Below, piece after piece: positions 18,776 through 28,000 of a DNA stretch of 64,000 nt. The notes under the pieces were generated by a model, which was not told the DNA's origin, made no database searches, and saw only the letters and a program-made list of their open reading frames with translations. The stretch is taken from contig NZ_CP075583.1 in assembly GCF_023509035.1 (NCBI RefSeq), positions 930,001 to 994,000 of the forward strand. The letters run 5' to 3'. The DNA comes from Janthinobacterium lividum (GTDB taxonomy: Bacteria; Pseudomonadota; Gammaproteobacteria; Burkholderiales; Burkholderiaceae_D). Each line of letters starts with the position of its first letter. Positions within the stretch are counted from its first letter, which is position 1. The position numbers and the translations under genes were made by a program.

Positions 18776-18846
18776 GTCAGCACACAGTGTAGAACAGTTG
18801 GTAAAAGAGGGCCGCGCGTGGCGGCGGTGAGGGGGACGAAGAGCGC

Positions 18847-19113
18847 TCAGGCCTTCGTCGCAGGCAGTTCTGCCTGCAGGCGTTCGTACTTGGCCATCAA
18901 TTGCTCCGGGCTTTCGCGCCAGGCGGGATTGAAGGGGATGCAGCTGACGGGGCACACTTGCTGGCATTGCGGCTCGTCAAAGTGGCCCACGCATTCGGTG
19001 CACTTGTTGGGATCGATTTCGTAGATTTCCGCGCCCATGTAGATCGCGTCATTCGGGCACTCGGGCTCGCAAATGTCGCAATTGATGCATTCGTCGGTGA
19101 TCAGTAATGCCAT
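18847..19113 (-). CDS. 2[4Fe-4S] ferredoxin (YfhL/Allochromatium type)
   Basis: 88 residues. The motif CINCDICEPECP near residue 9 and a second cluster motif CTECVGHFDEPQCQQVCPVSCIP bind two [4Fe-4S] clusters; the insertion between the second set of cysteines is typical of the YfhL/Alvin ferredoxin type. It is a cytoplasmic electron carrier. Followed 14 bp later by coaD on the same strand, an association common in betaproteobacteria. Confidence 0.92.
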   Translation of the reverse strand: MALLITDECINCDICEPECPNDAIYMGAEIYEIDPNKCTECVGHFDEPQCQQVCPVSCIPFNPAWRESPEQLMAKYERLQAELPATKA

Positions 19114-19127
19114 GATTTCACTCTTAC

Positions 19128-19634
<507 letters not shown>

Positions 19635-19725
19635 CTAACGATGCACCAATATAGACGCGCATTATGCCTGAAATTGGTGCTGCGCCTCGGGCCAGGGAGC
19701 CTTTTTGCCTCATTTATAGGCAGAT

Positions 19726-20391
19726 TCAGGCAGTTGCCGGCACTTTGTTGTAAGTTAGCAAATGATAATAAACGGTGCCTGCCTTGTCGGCACGGATGAC
19801 TTCCCACGGCGCCATCCACTCGGGTTTTTCCAGTTCGCTGCTTGCATCGAAGACCAGCGGCAAGCCCGATTCCGCATACACCATGCCGCCTTCCTTGAGC
19901 AGATTGGCGCACAAGGGCAACACTTTGGCGAGGAAATCCTGCTGGTAGGGCGGATCGAGGAAGATCAGGTCGAAACGCTGGCCGCGCGACGCCAGGCCTT
20001 GCACCGTCAGCAGGGCGTCGCCGCGCAGCAGTTGGACATTCTCGGCGCGCAATTTCGCCTTGTTTTCTTCCAGCTGGCGGATCACGGGTGTGTGCGTATC
20101 GACCATGGTGACGGTGGCGGCGCCGCGGCTGGCCGCCTCGAAGCCCAGTGCGCCGCTGCCGGCGAACAGGTCCAGCACCTGGGCGTTGGCCCAGTCGCCG
20201 TCGCGCAAGTGATTGATCCAGTTAAATACGGTTTCGCGCACGCGGTCTGGCGTCGGACGCAAGCCCAGTGCCTGCAAAACAGGCAGCACGGAGCGCTTCC
20301 ACTGGCCGCCGATGATGCGCACCTGGTTCGGTGGCGGCGCGTGGTGGACGGGGACTTTGGCGGGTTTTTTAATTTTCTTTTGCATGGGCAT
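19726..20391 (-). CDS. rsmD: 16S rRNA (guanine(966)-N(2))-methyltransferase
   Basis: 221 residues. RsmD uses SAM to methylate G966 of 16S rRNA during 30S assembly. Motifs: IIGGQWKR near the start, RPTPDRVRETVFNWI, the SAM-binding motif VLDLFAGSGALGFEAASRGA, and catalytic LIFLDPPYQQD. Start ATG 20391; ATG 20385 (MQKK) is also possible. The only plausible ribosome site (TTAGGTG) is the end of the palindromic element just upstream, so that element could influence translation. Confidence 0.95.
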   Translation of the reverse strand: MPMQKKIKKPAKVPVHHAPPPNQVRIIGGQWKRSVLPVLQALGLRPTPDRVRETVFNWINHLRDGDWANAQVLDLFAGSGALGFEAASRGAATVTMVDTHTPVIRQLEENKAKLRAENVQLLRGDALLTVQGLASRGQRFDLIFLDPPYQQDFLAKVLPLCANLLKEGGMVYAESGLPLVFDASSELEKPEWMAPWEVIRADKAGTVYYHLLTYNKVPATA

Positions 20392-20394
20392 TTA

Positions 20395-20516
20395 AAACAC
20401 CTAACAAAACCTACTGCGCGTCGCGATTTGCGGCCTGCGATGCTCACTGTGCATTCGCACAGCTGCGCTTCTTAGCCACAACTCACTGCCGCTCGCTACG
20501 GTTTTGTTAGGCGTTT
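20395..20516. repeat. 122-bp palindromic element with 17-bp terminal inverted repeats
   Basis: Left arm 20395-20411 begins AAACACCTAACAAAACC; right arm 20500-20516 is its reverse complement with one mismatch. Inside are further inverted pieces (for example TGTGCATTCGCACA). It has the form of a MITE- or REP-like non-coding element inserted between the DUF6279 gene and rsmD. No transposase is present. Confidence 0.65.
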
Positions 20517-20581
20517 CATTTCTTCAATTCGATGGCGGCCACTATAGCATATGGCCCCCTCCCCCTGCTGGCGCTGCCTCT

Positions 20582-21487
20582 CTATTTGGGTTGCGTGGCC
20601 AGGGAATTGAAATCGTCGATCCAGCCCTGCATGCGCTTGACGGCGTGGGCCTTTTGCGCCGGCGTGGCGATCTTGATCACCGTCAAGACCATCTGCGCCG
20701 TGCTGCTTTCGTAGGCATCGAAGAAGGCCTTGCGCTCCGAATGTTCGAGGCGCTCGAAACTGTCCTTGATCAGGGTCGTGATCAAGGTCGCGGCCGCTTC
20801 CTTGCCGAGTTTTTCCTGGTGGACTTTCTTGACCAAGTTCAACACATTCTGCTGGCGCCGCATGCGTTCATCGAGCCATATCTCATTGTTCAGCGGACGC
20901 GCATCGGACGCCTTGCGGATGAGGGCTTCCTGCTCGCTGCTGAAGCTGCCGAACCACAGTTCGAATTGCTCCATGGCTTTCTTGTAGCGCAGCTTCTGGC
21001 GCTTCTCCTGGTCGCCGCTCAGGTATTTTTTGCGGTAATCCTCATTGTTCGACTTGAACTTCTTTTCTATCTGCGCGATCTGCTCGGGCTTGAGCGAGCG
21101 CGCCAGGTCGGCCAGTTCGGGCGCCGCTTTCAGCAACAGCGCCTGCGTGCGCTGCTTGATCTCGCTGTAGTCAGCCATCAGGTCCGCCTGCGTGGTATTG
21201 CCTTGCAGTTGCTTCTGGCCCGTGCGCAGGATTTCCACGTAATCCTTCAATTGCGTCTTGCGGTGCCAGTCGAACATCTTGTCGATGTCGTCGCGTACCC
21301 AGCCCTTCTGGTCTCGGTCCAGGTCGACATACGCGTTCAGCCACCAGTACAGCACGGTATCGCCATTGTTGTAGGCCAGGCGCAAGCCGCTGCAGCCGGC
21401 CATGACGACGAGCATGATGGCCAGCATGGCATAAGTAAAACGCCCAAAGGGCGTGGAAGACGGGGCCTGCGTGTTAAACTTTTTCAT
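20582..21487 (-). CDS. Lipoprotein of the DUF6279 family
   Basis: 301 residues. The signal FTYAMLAIMLVVMAGC-S is a lipobox, so it is likely a membrane-anchored lipoprotein. The mature part (LRLAYNNGDTVLYWWLNAYVDLDRDQ...) is helical and rich in charged residues; the YNN..YWWLN..D opening is the DUF6279 hallmark. Function is unknown. Divergent from glmU, with starts 27 bp apart. Confidence 0.8.
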   Translation of the reverse strand: MKKFNTQAPSSTPFGRFTYAMLAIMLVVMAGCSGLRLAYNNGDTVLYWWLNAYVDLDRDQKGWVRDDIDKMFDWHRKTQLKDYVEILRTGQKQLQGNTTQADLMADYSEIKQRTQALLLKAAPELADLARSLKPEQIAQIEKKFKSNNEDYRKKYLSGDQEKRQKLRYKKAMEQFELWFGSFSSEQEALIRKASDARPLNNEIWLDERMRRQQNVLNLVKKVHQEKLGKEAAATLITTLIKDSFERLEHSERKAFFDAYESSTAQMVLTVIKIATPAQKAHAVKRMQGWIDDFNSLATQPK

Positions 21488-21514
21488 ATTCTTAACTTAT
21501 AAAAATTACGGTCT

Positions 21515-22891
21515 ATGAACGTTGTCATTCTCGCTGCCGGTATGGGCAAACGCATGCAGTCGGCACTGCCCAAGGTATTGCACCCGTTGGCGGGCAAGCC
21601 GCTGTTGTCGCACGTCATCGACACGGCGCGTGGCCTGGCGCCGTCCCGATTATGCGTGATTTACGGGCATGGGGGCGCAGCGGTGCTGAAGTTGCTCGAC
21701 GGCTACAACGCCAGCCATGCCGTGCAGATCGATGCCGCTGAGCAGGCGCAGCAACTGGGCACCGGTCATGCCGTCCAGCAAGCGCTGCCTTTGCTCGATG
21801 ACAGCGTGCCAACCCTGATCCTGTACGGCGACGTGCCGCTGACCAGCGCCGCTTCCCTGCAGCAGCTGGTGCAGGCGGCCGGAAAGGACAAGCTGGCCAT
21901 CTTGACTGTGGAACAGGACGATCCCTTCGGCCTGGGCCGTATCGTGCGCGAGAACGGCGCCATCGTGCGCATCGTCGAGGAAAAGGATGCCACGCCAGAA
22001 GAGCGCGCCATTCGCGAAATCAACAGCGGCATCATGGTCGCGCCTACTATTGCACTGAAGCAATGGCTGTCGGCCTTGTCGAATGATAATGCGCAGGGGG
22101 AATACTATCTGACCGATATCGTCGCGCAAGCCGTCGCCGATGGCGTGGCCATCACCTCGGCCCACCCGGCCGCCGTGTGGGAAGTGGCGGGCGTCAACAG
22201 CAAGGTGCAGCTGGCCCAGCTGGAACGCATTCACCAGACCAATATCGCGCAAGCCTTGCTTGAGCGGGGCGTGACCTTGCTTGACCCGGCCCGTATCGAC
22301 GTGCGCGGTGAACTCATTTGCGGCCGCGATGTCACCATCGACGTCGGTTGCGTATTCGAAGGCCGCGTGGAACTGGGCGACGGCGTGCGCGTGGGCGCCA
22401 ACAACGTCATCATCAATGCCACCGTGGCGGCTGGCGCGCACATCAAGCCGTTCTGCCATATCGAGGACGCCATCGTCGGCGCCGCCTCCATCATCGGCCC
22501 GTACGCGCGTCTGCGCCCGGGCACGGTCCTGGCGGAAGACGTGCATGTGGGTAACTTCGTCGAAGTGAAAAACAGCCAGATAGCCGCGCACAGCAAGGCA
22601 AATCACCTGGCGTACATCGGCGACGCCACCATCGGCTCGAAGGTCAACATCGGCGCCGGCACGATTACCTGCAACTACGATGGCGTGAATAAATTCCGTA
22701 CCGTCATCGAAGACGACGCTTTCATTGGCAGCGACAGCCAGCTGATCGCGCCCGTCACCGTCGGCAAGGGCGCCACCTTGGGCGCCGGCACGACCTTGTC
22801 GAAAGATGCGCCGGCGGGCAAGCTGACCGTTTCACGCGCGCGGCAAGTGACCATCGACGGCTGGACGCGTCCCGTCAAGATCAAGAAGTAA
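21515..22891 (+). CDS. glmU: Bifunctional GlcNAc-1-P uridyltransferase / GlcN-1-P acetyltransferase
   Basis: 458 residues, full length. Makes UDP-GlcNAc for peptidoglycan and LPS. The N-terminal pyrophosphorylase domain has [20 protein letters not shown] and YGDVPLTSA; the C-terminal left-handed beta-helix acetyltransferase has [34 protein letters not shown] and [13 protein letters not shown]. With glmS (33969), both terminal branches of amino-sugar synthesis are in the window, though about 11 kb apart. Confidence 0.97.
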   Translation: MNVVILAAGMGKRMQSALPKVLHPLAGKPLLSHVIDTARGLAPSRLCVIYGHGGAAVLKLLDGYNASHAVQIDAAEQAQQLGTGHAVQQALPLLDDSVPTLILYGDVPLTSAASLQQLVQAAGKDKLAILTVEQDDPFGLGRIVRENGAIVRIVEEKDATPEERAIREINSGIMVAPTIALKQWLSALSNDNAQGEYYLTDIVAQAVADGVAITSAHPAAVWEVAGVNSKVQLAQLERIHQTNIAQALLERGVTLLDPARIDVRGELICGRDVTIDVGCVFEGRVELGDGVRVGANNVIINATVAAGAHIKPFCHIEDAIVGAASIIGPYARLRPGTVLAEDVHVGNFVEVKNSQIAAHSKANHLAYIGDATIGSKVNIGAGTITCNYDGVNKFRTVIEDDAFIGSDSQLIAPVTVGKGATLGAGTTLSKDAPAGKLTVSRARQVTIDGWTRPVKIKK

Positions 22892-22914
22892 ACGGGACAT
22901 CAGTTCTTGTACAC

Positions 22915-22936
22915 AGGCAGGCCACGCGGCCTGCCT
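22915..22936 (+). terminator. Terminator after glmU
   Basis: AGGCAGGCC-acgc-GGCCTGCCT followed by TTGTGTG; a strong stem 24 nt after the glmU stop with a weak T tract. Confidence 0.65.
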
Positions 22937-22943
22937 TTGTGTG

Positions 22944-23275
22944 TGTGGATAACTCTGTGGGCAAGCTACTGCACAAGTAGCGCATAAGCCTGTGCGCAAG
23001 CCTGCGTATAAGCTGTTGGTAAATCTGTCAATACGGCCTGTCATGCATGCATCGATCCATTTTCTCTCGATTTCAGCCAGCTGTGATGGGCGCAATGGCG
23101 TTTATCCGCACATTGTGGATAAGTCTGTGTGTAAGCCTGCGGATAAGCACTGGATAGCTTGGGAGTAAGTGGGGATAACTGTCTTTTTGCTACCCGCTTC
23201 CTGCTGTTGCGGTGGGTAAGTCTGTGGAAAAGTCCTGCATAGGCGGTGGATAGCTGGTGGGTAAGTATTGCGTTG
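22944..23275. repeat. Degenerate array of DnaA-box-like repeats downstream of glmU
   Basis: This 430-bp gap between glmU and tpsB has no credible gene. It is filled with variants of TGTGGATAAGCC at roughly 10-14 bp spacing, in blocks 22944-23035, 23102-23182 and 23209-23267. Exact TGTGGATAA is at 22944 and 23114; TTATCCGCA is at 23102. Variants include TGTGGGCAAGC, TGTGCGCAAGCC, TGTGTGTAAGCC, TGCGGATAAGC, TGTGGAAAAGTCC. All but a few point the same way. Confidence 0.6.
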
Positions 23276-23320
23276 GATCAAATGACAGCCGAAAGCTGGC
23301 TTCCGGCTGTCATTGCCGCA

Positions 23321-25021
23321 TCAGAAGCGGCGATTGAGTTCCACCCACAGGCGGGCCGAACTGCGCGAGGCAAGCAGGACAGGCGTGCCGCCGACCGGCT
23401 TGGCGACGTACGCACGGGCATTCCACTGCTGCCCGCCGACCCAGTTCACGCCCAGCCCGGCGCCGTGCAAGCGCGCGCTGTTCGAGCCAGGCGTCCATTG
23501 CTGCTGGTTCACCGTCACGCGCGCGCTGTCGATGAAGGCCACGGCTTGCCATTGTCCCGCGTCGCTGGCGCTGAGTTCATGCCGCCATTCGGCGCTGCCA
23601 AAATAGCCGAGGTCGCCAGCGGCCACGCCCACGTCGTAGGCGCGCACCGTGTACGGACCGCCCACGCTCATCTTTTCGGATGAATCGAGGTTGCCGTCCG
23701 CCCACTGTCCGGCGAACGCCAGGTACACGGCATTGCGCTGGTCCAGGTTTTGCAGGCGCGACAGGTTGACGTTCCATTTCGCGTACGCTCCATGGCTGCG
23801 TGCGCTGAAAGCATCGTTCAGGCGCGCCAGCGGGTCGCTGATGTCGAGCTTGCCTGCAGTCGCAGCCACGCTCCAGCTGGTGATGGCGCCAGCCAGGGCG
23901 GCATCGCGCACGTCGCCGCCGAGAGTGGCGCTCAGGTTATCCAGGCGGCGGTCGCTGCGCATGGCGCTGGCATCGATGCGGTCGCGCAGATGGACCTGGT
24001 CATATTGCAGCTGGACATACATATTCGCCTCGCGGCTGCGCAGCAGCGGATGGCGCAGCCAGCCACTGGCGACCTGGGCTGTGCCATGCGCGTGCAGCGG
24101 GCGCATGGCGCCTTCCAGGCGGTAGCGCAGGGCGGACATGGCCACCCCGGCGCGCGTGCCTGAGCCGTTCAGCAGCAGGTCATAGCCTAGACGCGCATAG
24201 GACATGCCCTTGCCCGAGCTGAGCACGCTGGCGCTGGCCACGTCGCCCTGGTGCAGCGGGTTGTACAGGTACACGGTGGCGCCAAGGCGGGCGCGGCCCG
24301 TGTAGCGGTTGCCATTGTTGTCGAGGAAAGCATTGCCGGCCACGCCAGGGCCGGACCAGGCATCGACCAGCAGGTCGGAACTGCCGACTTCGGCGCCGGG
24401 CTTGAGCGTGGCCGTGATGGCGACATTCGGTATGTCGGACAGCAGCAGCAGACTGCGGTCGAGTTCCGCCTGGCTGATGGTCTGGTCCGTTTGCAGCGGC
24501 GCCAGGGTGGCGTTCAGCAAGGTATCGCTGACGTCGCTCTGGTTGGCGATGCCCACCTGGCCATAGCGCGCTTCGAGTACCTCGATGCGCACGATGCCCT
24601 GGCGGATGGTTTGTGCTGGCACGATGGCGCGCGCCAGCGGATAACCGTTGGCGCGGTAATACTGAGTGATGCGGGCGGCCAGTTCTCCTAGCTGCTCCAG
24701 GGTCAGCGCCTTGCCATGGGCGTCGGCGACGAGCGCCAGCAAGGTGGGCGTGTCGAATGCGCTGTTGCCGGCAATATCGACTTGCGTGACGAGAAATGGC
24801 GCGCTGGCGGGTAGCTGTGCCCCCTCTTTCTGTTCGATGCGTAGCGCTGGTGCGCTGGCGGGCGCGTTGGCGGGCGAGGCCGGTTGCAACTGGCGCAGGA
24901 TCGCGCCAGCATCGGGCACGGCCGGGGTGGTTTGGGCTGCGGCGCATGGCGCGAAGGCCAGCAGCAGCAGGGACAGCAACGGTTGTTGCATCAGGTGACG
25001 AGGAATCGATGAATAAGTCAT
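23321..25021 (-). CDS. Two-partner secretion outer-membrane transporter (TpsB, ShlB/FhaC family)
   Basis: 566 residues: signal peptide (to about CAAAQ), POTRA domains (residues about 75-210, FLVTQVDIAGNSAFDTPTLLALV and VRIEVLEARYGQVGIAN), and a 16-strand-type beta-barrel domain ending in the aromatic SSARLWVELNRRF. The VGGPYTVRAYD motif is the conserved TpsB VRGY-type region in strand/loop L6. It would secrete the filamentous TpsA encoded just upstream. Its ATG follows the tpsA stop after 4 bp, so the pair is co-translated. Confidence 0.93.
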   Translation of the reverse strand: MTYSSIPRHLMQQPLLSLLLLAFAPCAAAQTTPAVPDAGAILRQLQPASPANAPASAPALRIEQKEGAQLPASAPFLVTQVDIAGNSAFDTPTLLALVADAHGKALTLEQLGELAARITQYYRANGYPLARAIVPAQTIRQGIVRIEVLEARYGQVGIANQSDVSDTLLNATLAPLQTDQTISQAELDRSLLLLSDIPNVAITATLKPGAEVGSSDLLVDAWSGPGVAGNAFLDNNGNRYTGRARLGATVYLYNPLHQGDVASASVLSSGKGMSYARLGYDLLLNGSGTRAGVAMSALRYRLEGAMRPLHAHGTAQVASGWLRHPLLRSREANMYVQLQYDQVHLRDRIDASAMRSDRRLDNLSATLGGDVRDAALAGAITSWSVAATAGKLDISDPLARLNDAFSARSHGAYAKWNVNLSRLQNLDQRNAVYLAFAGQWADGNLDSSEKMSVGGPYTVRAYDVGVAAGDLGYFGSAEWRHELSASDAGQWQAVAFIDSARVTVNQQQWTPGSNSARLHGAGLGVNWVGGQQWNARAYVAKPVGGTPVLLASRSSARLWVELNRRF

Positions 25022-25025
25022 GGTG

Positions 25026-28000
25026 TTATTGATTTACGTTGAGCATGTTGGCGGGCAGCTTGACGCCGCCCAGGACGACTTGCAGTGCCGGGCCGCGGCT
25101 GCCGATCTGCATGGTGGTATTCGGCAAGGCATTTCTGGCGGCACCAGTGCCGGCCGGGGCGTCGGTCTGCGTGACGGTGATGGTGGGCGCGGCAGCCAGC
25201 GTGCCGGGACGGCTGCCGGCAAAACTGCCCAGCACTTGCGCCTGCAGCTGCACCACGGCAGCCTGGGCCGGCGGCGGCAGGCTGGCTGACGTCAAGGTCA
25301 GTGCGCTGGCATTACCCTCGGCTTGCACGAAGGCATAGTCGGTCGAGCTCAGGCCGCTACCGGTGATGGCATAGTTGCCGGCAGGACTGCTGGCCGTGGC
25401 CGGGCTGGTCCAGGCAACGGCGCCGCTGGTGGCGTTTGCCAGGGTATCGCTGCCCAGCAGGCCGTTGACCTTGCCGCTCAGGCCATCGGGCGCGCGGCCA
25501 CCTGTCACGCTGGCGGCGGCGGCCGTATACCGCAAGCTGGCCTTGGCGATATCGGCCGTGATGTTGCCCGGTTGCACGAGCTCATAGTTGGCCGCGTCCG
25601 CGCCCTGCAAGGTGTAGCCATCGACGATCACGGTTTTACGGTTGCCGGCATGCTTGTCGGAAAAATGCGCAGTGCCGCCTGCGACGCGCAGTTCGTCGTC
25701 GCCCAGCGCCTGTACCTTGGCCATACCCGTCAGGCTGGCGCCGGTGGTGGCGTCATAGACTTTATTGGCTGCAGCCACGCCGGCGACGGTGATGCTGGCC
25801 TTGCCGATGTCGGCCGTGACATTGCCAGGCTGCACCAGCACATAGTTGGCAGCATCCGCGCCCTGCAAGGCAAAACCATCGAAGGTAACGGCCTTGGCGC
25901 TGCCGGCGTTCTTGTCGGCAAAATGCGCAGTGCCGCCCGTCAGGCTGAGCTGGTCGTTGCCCAGCGCCTGCACCTTGGCCGTGCCCTTCAGGGTGGCGTT
26001 GCGCGTGGTGTCATACAGTTTATTGGCTACGCCCGCATCCTGCACATTCAGCGTGGCCTGGGTGATGGTGGCGCGATGCTGGCCACCTTCCAGCGTGTAA
26101 TTGTCCGCCAGGCCACCCTGGCCGTCCGCCAGCACCAAGGTGCCGTTGTTGATTTGCTTGTTTGTGCCGACGTTCTTGTTATTGAGGCTGCCATTCCCGG
26201 ACAGGAACAGATGTTCGCCGTTGACCAGTCCGTGCAAGGTCAGCAGGCCGGCAGCCATGCTGGTGCTTGCGTCATAGTTGCGCATGCCGTCGAGCGTAAT
26301 GACGGCCCGGTTGATCGTCAGTGGCCCTGCCATCATATCGATGTCATAACCTTGTTGGCCGGAATACGCATAACTGTCCAGAGCGTTATAGCTGCCGGCA
26401 TCGCGTATGGCGCCATACAGGCCATTGCTGCTGTAGAGTATTTTTCCGGATTCAGCGGCACCGGCCAGCGAATAACGGGCATTGACCAAGCCGCCGGAGT
26501 AGTTCTTGCCATCGTAGGTCTTGCTGGTGGCATCGGCGTCGATGGTCAAGGCCGTCAGGAAGCTGCGCAGCAGCGGCGTGGTCTGGCCTGCATAGATGCG
26601 CCAGACGGCATGGCTGCCACCGCTGGTCGCCATGTCCCAGCCTTCGAAGCTCGATGGCGAGCGCAGCTCTGCGTCGCTCAGGCCCCGCACATGGTCCAGC
26701 GTGCCGACGTTGTCGCCGATGCCAGCTGTTCCTGGCGCGTTCTTCCAGTAGCTGTTGCGCACCGGGCCGGCATTGTTGCCGATCAGGCTGCCGATGCTGG
26801 CAAAGCCGTGCACGATGCCAGTGGCGTAGCTGTTGCTGACGCTATCGGTAGCGAAGACGTTAGAGCCGAGCAAACCGCCTACATTGCCCTCGCCGCTGGC
26901 GCTGCCCATGGCGTAGCTGTTGGAGATGGTGCCGCCCATGTTGTAGCCAACCAGGCCCCCCACGGTGTCTTTGCGCGCCGTGACATTGCCGCTGGCGTAG
27001 CTGCCATCGACCATGGCGACTGCACTGCTATCGCCCAGGTTGCCGCCGACCAGGCCGCCGACACTGCGCGTCCCGCTGACATCACCGGTGGCATAGCTGC
27101 CAATGATGCGGCCGCTAAAGTTTTGTCCGACCAGGCCACCGACGTTATTGTCGCCAGTCACCGTGGCGCTGGCGTAGCTGTTGCTGACCAAGCCGGCGCT
27201 GACTCCGACCAGGGCGCCGACGGCGAACTTGCCATTGATGCTACCGCCCAGCAGGCCGATATTGCTGACAAACGCGCTCTGGTCCGCGAAACCGATCAGA
27301 CCCACGTAATTGGCGCTTGGCCGGTCGATGTTCAGGCCGCTGATGGTATAGCCGCGGCCATCCAGGCTGCCTGTGAAGGCATGGCTGTTGTTGCCGATGG
27401 GCATGAAGCCGGCAGCCGTCCAGACATCCTTGCCGTTCGCCGTGCCGGCCGCGTTGATGTTGCCGCCCAACACATACGCTGCGCCCGGCGCCATGGCCAT
27501 TAACTGCAACTGGTGGGCATTCTGGAGGGTGGTTGCATATTCGGATGCCAGCATCGGATACATGGCGCCCGCCGCGCCACCCGCATTGTTCAACTCGCCA
27601 TAGGCGCTGACCAGCACCCAGTTGTTGCCCGGCGCGCCAGGCGTGGTGGTGAAGTTAAAGCCCGTAAAGTTGCTGGCCGTGCGCATCTGCGCGTCGGTCA
27701 GCCCGGTGCCGCCCTTGGAGGTCGTCTGGCCCGTACCGTCGATGGACCAGAAACTGTTGATGATTTTTTGCGGCGTGCTGTTATTGCCGATCAAACCGCC
27801 GAAGTTGCTGGCGCCGTCGGCGATGAGCAGGCGCCCCGTTGCGTAGCTGGTATTGACCGCTCCCGAATTGTTGCCAACCAGGCTGCCAATGTCGGTCTTG
27901 CCCGCCACGCTGCCGGTAGCATAGCTGTTGCTGATCGTTCCAAGGTTGATGCCGGCCAGGCCACCGCTCTGGGTATTGCTGCTGACGGCGCCCGAGGCGT

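Noticed and set aside
19706..19722. Hairpin TGCCT/AGGCA between coaD and rsmD as a terminator
   Set aside because: Only a 5-bp stem, with no T run on the strand where it would act.
25323..27503. A 726-codon plus-strand frame opposite tpsA, and other long frames opposite glmS, the MscS channel, the kinase and the RND pump
   Set aside because: High-GC antisense shadows: they lie wholly within well-supported genes, have low-complexity composition and no family motifs or ribosome sites.
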